Shown here in pieces: positions 20,601 to 32,600 of a stretch of DNA of 64,000 nucleotides. The DNA lies in the NCBI GenBank assembly GCA_019694165.1, contig JAIBCL010000002.1, positions 409,914 to 473,913 of the forward strand, written 5' to 3'. Below the pieces are notes generated by a model that saw nothing but the letters and a program-made list of their open reading frames with translations, ran no database searches and had not been told where the DNA came from. A program made the position numbers and the translations under genes. This DNA comes from Verrucomicrobiaceae bacterium. Its GTDB lineage: Bacteria; Verrucomicrobiota; Verrucomicrobiia; Verrucomicrobiales; Verrucomicrobiaceae. How positions within the stretch are numbered: the first letter of the stretch is position 1; each line of letters begins with the position of its first letter.

Positions 20601-23600
20601 ACCGTGCCGTTTGGCAGCGTGGCAGGATTCACCGCGATGACCGGGCACGCAGGCGTGACGGTGAAGGAGCGCGCGCCCGTGCAGCCGTTCGCATCCGTCG
20701 CGGTGATTGTAAACGTCGAAGCGCTCGTCGAGGTCGGCGTGCCGGTGATGTCACCATTCGCAGCGAGTGACAAGCCAGCGGGCAAGGCGCCAAGCGTGAC
20801 GGCGAACGAGTAAGGCGACGTGCCGCCGGTCGCGGTCGCGGTCTGCGAATAGGCCGTGTTCACCGTGCCATTCGGCAACGTCGCCGGATTTACCGTGATC
20901 GCCGGGCAGCTCGTGCTGAAGCTGAGATTCACACTGCCGGAACAGCCGTTCGCGTCGGTTGCAACGATGCTGATGGAGTAGCTGCCCGCCTGGGTCGGAG
21001 TACCCGAGAGCGTGGCAGTGCCCGTATTGAATGTGATGCCCGCGGGCAGCGTGCCGGTCTGCTGCCAGGTGATCAAACCAGATCCGCCGGTCGCATTGAA
21101 CACCACCGGACCATACGCCGTGCCGACGGTGCCATTCGAAAGCGAGCCAGGCGCGACAGAGATGGTCGGGCAGTCAACGGAGATCGTGAACAAGGCAGAG
21201 CCGGAGCAACCGTTCGCATCCGTCGCGGTGACGGTGAAGCTGGCCGAGCCGCTCGGCATGTTCGCAATGCCGTTGATCGCACCCGCATTGTCCATCGAGA
21301 GACCGTTTGGCAGCGCCCCGCCAGTGACCGCATACGTGTAAGCCGGCGTGCCGCCGCTCGCGCTGATGCTCGCGGAGTATGGCGCGCCATTCGTCGCTGC
21401 GGGCAGAACCGCAGGCACGCTTACCACGGTGATCGCCGGGCACACGGGCGTGACGGTGAAGCTGCGCGTGCCGGTGCAGTTGTTCGCGTCAGTCGCGGTG
21501 ATCGTGAACGTCTGCGCCGTCGTGCTCGTCGGCGTCCCGGTGATGTCGCCGTTGGTCGCAAGCGACAGGCCCGTTGGCAACACGCCGACCGTGACCGTGA
21601 ACGAGTAAGGCGCGATGCCGCCCGTGGCGCTGACGGTCTGCGAGTAGGCCGTGCCGACCACACCATTGGGCAGCGATGCCGGATTCACCGTGATGCTCGG
21701 GCACGCCGGAGTAACCGTGAAGCTGCGCGTGCCGGTGCAGTTATTCGCATCCGTTGCAGTGATTGTGAAGGTCTGCGCCGTCGTGCTCGTGGGCGTTCCC
21801 GAGATGTCGCCATTGGCCGCGAGCGACAGGCCATCCGGCAATGTGCCAAGCGTAACCGCAAACGTGTAAGGCGCGATGCCACCGCTGGCCGTCACGGTTT
21901 GCGAGTATGCCGTGTTTACCGTGCCATTCGGCAAGGTCGTCGGGTTGAGCGTAATCGTCGGGCACGCGGGCGTGACGGTGAAGCTGCGCGCGCCGGTGCA
22001 GCCGTTCGCATCGGTCGCGGTGATCGTGAATGTCTCCGCCGTCGTGCTCGTGGGCGTGCCGGTGATATCACCATTCGCCGCGAGCGACAAACCAGCAGGC
22101 AACGAACCCGCCGTAACCCCGAAGGTGTAAGGCGCGATGCCGCCGGCGGCGGACATCGTGGCCGAGTAAGGCGTGTTCACCGTGCCATCAGCGAGCGACG
22201 ACGGATTGACGGTGATGGTCGGGCACGCAGGCGTGATCGTGAAGCTGCGCGTGCCGGTGCAGTTGTTCGCATCGGTCGCAGTGATCGTGAACGTCGCCGC
22301 CGTCGTGCTCGTTGGCGTGCCGGTCAGCGCGCCACCACCGCTGAGCGTGAGGCCCGCTGGCAGCGTGCCGAGCGTGACCGCGAACGAATACGGCGCGATG
22401 CCGCCGCTCGCAGTGACCGTCTGATTGTAGAACGTGTTCACCGTGCCGTTCGGCAGCGAGGAAGGATTCACCGTGATCGCCGGGCAGGCAGGCGTGACGG
22501 TGAACGAGCGCGCGCCTGTGCAGCCGTTCGCATCCGTCGCGGTGATCGTGAACGTCGCCGCAGTCGTGCTCGTTGGCGTGCCGGTGATGTCGCCGTTCGC
22601 TGCGAGCGACAAGCCCGCAGGCAATGTGCCGAGCGTGACCGCGAATGAATAAGGAGCCGTGCCGCCGCTGGCGGTGACGGTTTGCGCGTAAGCCGTGTTC
22701 ACCGTGCCGTCGGGCAGCGTCGCTGGATTGACGGTGATTGCCGGACAGCTCGTGCTGAAGCTCAGGTTCACGCTGCCGGAGCAATTGTTCGTATCCGTCG
22801 CGGCGATGCTGATGGAGAAGTTGCCGGCTTCGGTTGGCGTGCCCGAAAGCGTGGCCGTGCCGGTGTTAAAGCTCATGCCCGCGGGCAACGTGCCGGTTTG
22901 CTGCCAGGTGATCGCGCCGGAACCGCCGGTCGCGTTGAAGACCACCGGACCATACGCCGTGCCGACGGTGCCGTTCGAGAGCGAGCCTGGCGCGATGTTG
23001 ATCGTCGGGCATCCAAGGGAGATCGTGAACAACGCGGAGCCGGAGCAGCCGTTCGCATCCGTTGCGGTGACAGTGAAGTTCGACGCACCCGCCGCGCCGT
23101 TCGGCGTTCCGCTGATCGCACCTGCATTGTCCATCGTGAGTCCGTTCGGCAGCGCGCCGCCGGTCAGGGCGTACGTGTAAGCCGGCGTGCCGCCGCTAGC
23201 GGTGATGCCGGCGGAATACGGCGTGCCATTCGTCGCACCGGGCAAAACAGCGGGGACGCTGCCGAGCGTGATGGCCGGGCAGGCAGGCGTCACCGTGAAG
23301 CTCCGGCTGCCAGTGCAACTGTTCGCGTCGGTCGCGGTGATCGTGAACGTCGCCGCCGTCGTGCTCGTCGGCGTGCCGGTGATGTCACCGTTCGCCGCGA
23401 GCGACAATCCCGCAGGCAGCGTGCCGACTGTGACCGCGAACGAGTAAGGCGTGATGCCGCCGCTCGCGCTGACGGTTTGATTGTAGGCCGTGCCGACGAC
23501 ACCATTCGGCAGCGAAGCCGGAGCGACGGTGATGGCCGGACAAGCGGGCGTCACGGTGAAGCTGCGTGTGCCGGTGCAGTTGTTCGCATCCGTCGTGGTG

Positions 23601-26600
23601 ACCGTGAAGGTCTCCGCCGTCGTGCTCGTCGGCGTGCCGCTGATCACCCCACCGCTGGTCATCGACAGACCGGCAGGCAGCGAGCCGAGCGTGACCGCGA
23701 ACGAATAAGGCGCAATGCCGCCGCTCGCGCTCACAGTTTGATTGTAGGCTGTGTTCACCGTGCCGTCGGGCAATGTGGTCGGAGCGACCGTGATCGTCGG
23801 GCACGCGGGAGTGACGGTGAAGCTGCGCGCTCCAGTGCAGTTGTTCGCGTCGGTCGCAGTAATCGTGAACGTTTGAGCGGTCGTGCTCGTCGGCGTGCCG
23901 CTGATCACTCCACCGCTCGTCATCGAGAGGCCTGTCGGCAGGACGCCTGCAGTCACCGCAAACGAGTAAGGCGCGATGCCTCCCGTCGCGCTGACGGTTT
24001 GATTGTAGGCCGCGTTCACCGTGCCGTCTGGCAGCGTTGCGGGATTCACCGTGATCGCCGGACACGCCGGAGTCACTGTGAAGCTGCGCGCGCCGGTGCA
24101 GTTGTTCGCGTCGGTCGCGGTAATCGTGAAGGTCGCGGCGGTCGTCGAGCTCGGCGTGCCGCTGATCACACCTCCGCCCGTCATCGTGAGGCCGGCTGGC
24201 AGCGAGCCAAGCGTGACGGCGAATGAATACGGCGCAATGCCGCCAGTCGCAGTCACGGTTTGATTGTATGCCGTGTTCACCGTCCCATCCGGCAGCGTCG
24301 CTGGATTCACCGTGATCGTCGGGCACGCAGGCGTGACGGTGAACGAGCGTGCACCCGTGCAGCCGTTTGCATCCGTCGCGGTGATGGTGAACGTCGCCGC
24401 CGTCGTGCTCGTCGGCGTGCCCGTGATGTCACCATTCGCCGCGAGTGACAAGCCGGCGGGCAAGGTGCCGAGGGTCACGGCAAACGAATACGGCGAGGTG
24501 CCGCCGCTCGCGGTCACAGTTTGCGAGTAGGCCGTGTTCACCGTGCCATTCGGCAGTGAAGCCGGATTCACCGTGATGGCCGGGCAGCTCGTGCTGAAGC
24601 TGAGGTTCACGCTACCGGAGCAACTGTTCGCGTCGGTGGCCGTGATGCTGATCGAGAAGTTGCCGGTCTCGGTTGGCGTGCCGCTGAGAGTGTGCGTGCC
24701 CGTGTTGAACGTCATGCCAGCCGGCAGCGTGCCGGTCTGCTGCCAGGTGATGGCACCGCTGCCGCCGCTCGCACTGAAGACCACCGGACCATACGCCGTG
24801 CCGACCGTGCCGTTCGAAAGCGACGACGGAGAGATGCTGATCGTCGGGCAATCGACGGAGATCGTGAACAAGGCGGAACCGGAGCAGCCGTTCGCGTCCG
24901 TCGCGGTGACGGTGAAGTTTGCCGAGCCGCTCGGCATGTTCGGCGTGCCGCTGATCGCGCCGCCGGAGCTGAGCGAGAGGCCAGTTGGCAGCGCGCCGCC
25001 GGTCACAGCATACGTGTAGCTCGGCGTGCCGCCGCTCGCAGTGATGCTGGCCGAATATGACGTGCCATTCGTCGCCGATGGCAGCACGGCCGGAACGCTG
25101 GCGAGAGTGATCGACGGGCACACCGGCGTCAGCGTGTAGCTGCGTGAGCCGGCGCAGCCCGAGTTGTCCGTCGCAGTGATCGTGAAGGTCTGGCTCGTCG
25201 TGCTTGTCGGCGTGCCGCTGAGAACGCCGCCGCTGGAAAGCGTGAGGCCAGCAGGCAAGGTGCCGAGCGTGACGGCATACGTGTAAGGCGACACGCCGCC
25301 GCTCGCGGTGATCGTCTGCGAGTAAGCCGTGCCGACCGTCGCCGCCGCCAGCGATGCAGGAGCGAGCGCAATGCTCGGGCAGTCGTAGCCGAAGTCGATG
25401 GTGAGGTCGCTGTTCGCGTCGTTCGCATTGTCGGAGGCCTTGTTAACGCCTGTCTCGGTGTCGCCATCGGTCGGCGCGCTATCGGCGATGAGCGAGAAAA
25501 GCGCGGTGCGGATGCCGTTCGTCGCGGGCGCGGCGTCGTCGATGCCGTCTTCGCCAACGTCATCATCGCCAAGCTGCGTTCCGGCGACGGAGATGCGGCC
25601 ATAAAGCGGCTTGCCACTGGCGAATTCGCTCGCCGGCACTTTCACGTAATAGCTGCCGGGCGCGACGTTCGTGAACAAATACAGTCCGCCGGCACCTGTG
25701 GTCACCTCGTCGATCTGCGTGTCGGAGTTGTCATACAGGCGGACCTTCACGCCGGTGACACCTTCGCCAGAATCATAGTGACCGTTGTGATTGGCGTCGA
25801 TGAACACCAGGTTGCCGACGCTCATCGCGCGCTCGACGACGAAGGTGTTTCCGTCGTCCGTCTCACCCGCCACGATGCCGACGGGAATGCGGTTGTCGGT
25901 GAGGCTGACGTTCGCCGCGTCGTCATTCGGATTCGTCGTGTCGCCATCCGCCACGGTGAGGTACCCGGCCGGCGGCGTCTTAACCACGACGTAATTGCCG
26001 GGCGCGACATTGATGAAGGTATAATCCCCGTTCACGTCCGTCTGCACGGGACTGCCGATCTGAGCGCCATCGCTCGGGTCGCCATCGCCATTCGGATCGC
26101 TGAACAGCGTGACGGTGACATTCTGCACGCCCACGTCGCCGATGTTGTCATTGTTCGTGTCGGCGAGCACCGAGCCACTGATCGTGCCAAGCTGCTCCTC
26201 GACGAAGTTGTTCCCGCTGTTCGTGCCGCCCGCCGTGATGACGACGAGCGTCACGTCACCGATCTGGTCAAGATTGCCGCCATCCGCATCGCTCACGCTC
26301 TGATAACCCGCGGGCTGCGCCTCACCGATGCGATACTCGCCCGGTGGAACGTTGGTGAACGTGTAAACGCCGCTCGCGTTCGTCGTCGCGGTGATCGGCT
26401 GCACGCCGGGCGTGTTCGGATCGCCATCGACGGGTGCGCCGCTGATGTCGAGCAAGGTGAGCACGACGCCCGGGAACGGTGCATCGCCCACGTCATCGTT
26501 GTTCGTGTCCTTGAGCACCGTCCCGGTGATCGAGCCGTATTGCTCCTCGACAAAATTGTTTCCCGTCTCGTGCTCACCCGGATCGAGCACGCGCACAACC

Positions 26601-29600
26601 ACGTCGCCGATCACATCGAGATCGCCGCCGTCGCGGTCACTGATGCTCGCGTAGCCAGCCGGCTGCGTCTCGGATATCCGGTAATTGCCTGGCGGCAGGT
26701 TGTTGAAGATGTAAACGCCGCTTGCATTCGTCGTCGCCGTGATCGGCTGCACGCCTGGCGTGCCGGTGTCGCCGTCGATGACATTGCCGCTGCCGTCGAG
26801 CAACGTCAGCACCACACCGACCATCGGCGTGTCGCCCACATCGTCATTGTCCGTGTCAGCAAGCACGGTGCCGGAGATGGACCCGGGATTGAAATAACCG
26901 TTCGTGCCGGCGCTGACGCTGGAATTTGCCACGGCTGTCACCGTCTTCGGATCGACGCCCTGCGTCTGCGTGTAACCAGCAAGCACAAGCGCAGCGAAGT
27001 CAGGATCGGTCTCATCAACATTCGCCGTCGTGCTGCCCGGCGGCACGGTGGCGGTCCAGTTGCCGTTTGAATCCGTCGTCACGGTCATCGTCGTGCTGTC
27101 GGATTTGGTGATCACCACATCAACATCCGCGAGATCCGGCTCTCCCGGATCCTGCGTTCCGTTTCCATTCTCATCGAGATACAAGTGACCCGTGACCGTC
27201 GCGACCTGGCGGAAGCCGTCGTCGCCAGCAGGCGTGTTCGTGCTGCTCACGGCAGTCACCGAGTTTGGATCCGTGCCCGCCGTCTGCGTGTAGCCGGCGC
27301 TGAAGACCGCGGTGAATTGCGGGTCACTTTGCTGCACGTCGATCGTTGTGTTCCCAGGCGGCACGGTCGCCGTCCAATTGCCGCTCGCATCCGTGGTGAC
27401 CGTCTGTGCGGCCCCGAGGCTGTCGGTGACGATCACGTCAATGCCCGCCAGTGCGACGTCACCGCCATCGAAGGTGCCGTTGCCATTCACGTCTTGGAAG
27501 ACCTTGCCTCCCACCGTGCCCGTCTGCACATCCATGAAGTCGCGGTTCGTCGTGCTGCTGCCGGACGCCGCAGTCACGGGAATCATGTTGTTGTTCGGAG
27601 GTGCGGAGTCAGCGGTGGAGTACCATCCGAAGAGGTCGTGCTCGACGACGACGTAGTTCCCGGCAGGCAGCCCGCCAAATGAGTACGTGCCATCCGGTGC
27701 TGTAAGCATGGATGCCGTCACCGGCTCGCCAAGGTCAGCGATGCCGTTGCCATTCGTGTCTTCGACAAGATCCACGGCCGCGTTCGGGATGCCGATCTCA
27801 CCGACACCGGCGATGCCGTTGGCGTTGGCGTCATTCCAGACTTTGCCACTGATGCTCGCGTAGCTGACCGGCGGAGTCAGGTAGTCGAAGAAATCCTTGT
27901 TCGAATAGGTCGTGAGGGTCGAGACCACGACGGGCACGCGATTGTCATTCGCTCCGGCGGAGTCACCACTGGAGGAATAACCGGGCGGCTGCGACTCGAC
28001 CGCAACGTAGTTTCCGGCCGCGAGATTTACGAACTCGTAATAGCCGTTCGTGTCAGTGGTCGTCACGGCGACGAGCGTGCCGTCCGCCGGATTGCCATCG
28101 CCGTTCGGATCGGTGTAAAGGGTGACGGTGATTCCGCTCAGGAAGCCGTCCACTCCGGCATTGTACGCGGCGTTCGTATTCACGTCGTCATAGACGTGTC
28201 CGCTGATTTTTGCGGCGACGAGCGTGATGGTCGCCGTGCTGCTCGCAGGCGGCACGGGGTCGCCATTTACGTCAACCGTGTAGTCTGCCGAGGCGACATT
28301 CGAGGCCGGAGCTGCCGCGCCTTTGGCCTTCAGGGTGACATCAATCGTCGTCGTCGCACCGACCGCGAGATTGCCGGCACCCGTGACGTCGAGCCAGAGA
28401 AGGTCACCATTACCGGTCGAATCCGGCGGAACGGTGGCGGAAACGAAATCGAAGTTCGAGCCACTAAACGTGTCTTCGAGGGGCAGCGTGGCGATGGCCG
28501 TGTCGCCCGTATTGTGCAACGAAATGCGGAAGACCACGTTATCCCCGATGTTGGCGGGGCCCGGATTCGGACTGAGCAGCGTCTTTGAAACTGCAAGGGC
28601 CGGATGCGTGATGGTGACATCCGCGGTGTCGCCACCCGTCACGCCACCGCCAGCGTCTGCCGTGGCCGTGTTCGTGGCCGGCGCAGCCGAGGCAAGCGCC
28701 GTGAAGTTCAGTGTGATGGTCCTGCTTTGCCCGGGCGACAGCGGCCCCACATTCGTCCAGTTCAGCGACCCGCTCGCCACGGTGTTTGGTGCGACGCTGG
28801 CGGAGACGTAGCTCAACTTCGCAGCGGGGTAAGTGTCGGCGAGCGCAATGGTGCTGAGGGTCGTGTTACCCGTGTTGATGACCTGCACGGAATACTGAAC
28901 GGCTTCGCCGATGACAGCCTGCCCGTCTGACGGCGCGACCAGCGTTTTGTTCACGGTGACGGCGGGAGCGATGTTAGGAATCGTGGCCGTGTCATTCGAC
29001 GTATCCGTGCTGTCGGTGGGATCGACGTACACGACGTAGAGCACATCACCGAGCACGGCATGAAGGGTGCCGTCATTATGCGTGGAGCCGGCGGTCGTAC
29101 TTGCCGGGATGCAATAGACGAACACGCCGGTGTTTGCCCCGGTCTCCGTTAGGGTGACCACTTCGCTGTCGCCGCTGGCTGCGGTGATCGTTGCGGTGAC
29201 CGTCTCGACGACACCAGAGTCCGTGTTCTGGTCGAGATCGGTCACGCGAACGCAAACCTGTTCGTTGCCCGAATACGTGGCTGTGTGCGGCCCGTTCAGT
29301 CCCGTCGTAAATTGCGTCGTGCTCGGTGTGCCCAAGTCAAGCTGGGTCACGTTCACCTGGGTCGAATTGGTATCAATGATGCCTTCAGTTCCTTCGTGCG
29401 CCGTGCCGACGATGTTGTAAACGCCAGTCGTGGAACCGACGCTCCATGCGTACTCGTAAGTTTTTGTGCCGGTCGTTGTGGCCACGGCGCTACTGAGCGT
29501 AGTCGTCACGTCGCCTCCGGTTCCGGGGCCGTCGATGTTCAGCCCCAGGCTCGTGATGTCGGCGTTGCCGAACGGATCGCTGACCACCGCGCGCACATAC

Positions 29601-32600
29601 GCCGTGGTGCCGCTGGTCGGCGAAGTGATGAGACTGCCACCGGGATAGGGAGCATCATAGACTCCGATCGAAGTGACCTTGATCACGGTCGTGGTGGGCA
29701 GGGTGATCTTCGACGGTTTCGTGCTGCTGTCGTAATCGACCGTAAAGGTGACGCCCGTCTCCGCCGTCGTGATGTCGAGGGTCACGGTTTCACCCGAAGC
29801 GTAATTCACTGCGCTGACGAGCGGAGAGAAATTGAAAGTGAGAAGACCGCCGCTTGCCGAGGCGCTCGTACTTGTCGCAACCGCGGTCGCGCCCTTCTTC
29901 AAAGTCGCCGTGATACTGGGCGAGGCAGGCATTGATCCAGTGACGATAGTATAATATGCCGTCACGATGGGCGACACACCAGACGGCATCGTAAATGTGG
30001 AGGCAAATGTCGGAGCCTGCGTGAATGTGGCCGTCGGCGTTCCTCCGCCTGTCGCCTGATTCAGCGACACACCACCCGCACACCACAGTGTGCTGGTACC
30101 ATTCCAAGTCATGGTCACACTCGCCGCGCCGGGTGCAGATTGACCAGAACCCGCGGTCTGCCCCGAGAAAGGCATCTGCGACCAAAGCGACGTGCCACCC
30201 GAGGTCGTCACTGTGTAAGCGGTCGTTGTGCGACCGCCGCAAACCCCAAACGCCAGCTTTCCAGTTCCCGACGTGATAGTGACGGTGGGCGTACCCGTCT
30301 TCGATGAGTTGGCCACAAAGGTGCCAGTGGGAGTTGTCTGATCCACGCCTGCGTAAGTGACGGCACCAATCACGGATCCTTGAGTGAGCGCCGCGCTCCA
30401 ATTGACGACCAACGCATGGGCACCCGTGGCGGGGCTCAGCAAACGGTAGATGTACATGCGACCGTCAGGAGTTCCGCTGGCAATGTTCGATGTTCCGACC
30501 TGGGTAAGCGCCACACCGTTGTAGGTCACACTGGAGACCGTCTGGCTGTTGTTGTCTCGATATGATATGCCCACCATCAGGATGCGATTACTGCCGGTGC
30601 TGCCAGAATCGTAGCTGAATGAATGCGATGAGGCTGTCTGCGCGGAATTTGAAAATGCCGCCGCGCCAACGGTAGTAATAGTTGCAGTGCCCGTGCCGAG
30701 AGTGGCCGTGCTGGATGTCGTGGCATCGCTCGTGGCCACGGGGTCCACACGATCGAGCGCCTGGGCGGGATCGCTCAGATAAAGGAACTTGTTTTGCGTG
30801 GGCGCGGAGATTGTTGCGTTGCCCGTGCAGACGTCGTGATACTGCGGGTCGGTGTAAGTGAAGCTGAGATTGTCACCAACACCAATGTGCAGCGTGCCGT
30901 CCATCGTCGAGCCGCCAGAGCTGGTCGAAGTCGGGAGTCCGGTCACGTTGCGAAACACGCCCGTATTCACACCCGTCTCCGTGAGCGTGATGAACTCGGA
31001 ATCACCGCTGGTAGTGTCATTGACCGCGACCGTCACCGTTTCCGCAACACCCGTGTCGTGGTTGGCATCAGGGTCGGTCATCGTGGCATAGACGGAAGCA
31101 CCGGCGACGTAGCTCGTGACTGTCGTTCCCGATGAATTCGTGAACTGCGCTCCACATTGATTTGCTCCGGCTGGCGGCGGCACCACCAGATTGGCGTCCG
31201 CAGTCAGGTTGTAAGTAATGTTGTTCACCGTGTTTGTAATCGAACCTGCGGAATTGATGGTCGCCCGGTATTTGAAGACGGTGTTTCCGCCACGCAGAAT
31301 GATCGGAATCGTGTATCCGCCTTCATCCAACGGGAATGGCGTTCCGCTCGAACCGTCGGGTATCGCGATGCCGTCCCGCGTTGTGCTGTTTGCCACATAG
31401 GTTAGCGACGGGTTGAGCGGATCGAGCACGAGGAGGTTGCCCAGCGGCAGAAGCCCGCGGTTGTCGACGGTGACGGTGTATTCAATGGTGTCACCAATGC
31501 TCAATCCGGAAGGCGCGGTATCCGTGTAAATGGCCGCCGTCTTTTTCAAGACTGGAACAGGGAAGGGCAGCACCGTAGTACCGCAATCGAGAAAGGGATT
31601 ACCAGGGCCTGCCGTCGCCGGATCCTGTCCCCAGGCCGTGCTGATTGTCGTGCCATCCAGCGTGTAGAGACGCATGGCGGTCTGGTCTTTGTCAGGATCG
31701 AAGAGTTTCTGGCTCTGTAGCGCAGCGAGATCGTAGTGTGCGTCGTACTTGCCTCCGAGCGGATCGGTGAGCGATCCCGCCCGGTCACCGTTGTAATCAA
31801 CGTAAACGCGGGTCGCGGCGGTAGGCGTCACCCACACAGGGCTGCCGTTCTGCGAAAGATCGCTGCTGCCGGGGCCCCAGCCGACCACAGCTTCGGGCGT
31901 CAGATTGTCGAACGGCACCATGGAGAAGCCCCAGTCATGGACGTTGTTGGCGGTGGGATTGGCTCCGACCGTCACGATGCCGAAAAACTCCAGGCCGCTT
32001 GCGCTCGCAAACTTCGCGCCTTGATTCTGCGGAAGCTGATACTGGTACACGCCCCCGGCAGGAACTGAAAAGTTCGAGGTTCCGGAACCTGTGGTCACAT
32101 TGATCGTGAGAGCCGATCCCTGCGGGTTGTAAAGAAAGGCGTAGCTCTGATCCCCGTTGGAAGCAGTTCCGACCGGCGAGTAGGTCGTGTTGCTCCACTG
32201 ATCGCGCGGATACAATGTGAAACGGCGGCTCTCGTAGCGCGCACCGATGTCGCCCGTGATGAGATGAGCCTGGACCGGCTTGGTGGCATCGATGGTGGCA
32301 CCCTTCTTGATTCCTCCGTTCACCAGATACGATTCGCCGCGGTTAAGTGTGATCGTGAATGGAGCGGTAGCGCCAGCACCATCGGGGTCAATCGTGACCG
32401 AGGTTCCGTCGTCCCTGGCCATCACGAATACGCCCACGAACTCAAACATGGAGTTGGCGCTGACATCGTCACCCACCGGAGCGACAAACTGCGTGCCATA
32501 ATCCATGGTGGCCAGGATTTCATTCGCCCCGCAGAGCACCGTGCCGGGCGTCGTCGCCCAGCTTGCGCGCGACACCACGAGTGCCTTCGTACCGCCAAAG

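Noticed and set aside
16970..25381. Possible CRISPR or non-coding satellite array
   Set aside because: The 261-bp units are too long and have no spacer/repeat pattern; they are translated without interruption as Ig-like domains.
11798..31135. Many long open frames on the plus strand opposite the giant gene (for example 14201-15913, 19220-20770, 22682-24226)
   Set aside because: They mirror the repeat periodicity of the minus-strand gene, are Arg/His/Gly-rich, lack recognisable domains and start sites, and break up as the repeat phase changes.
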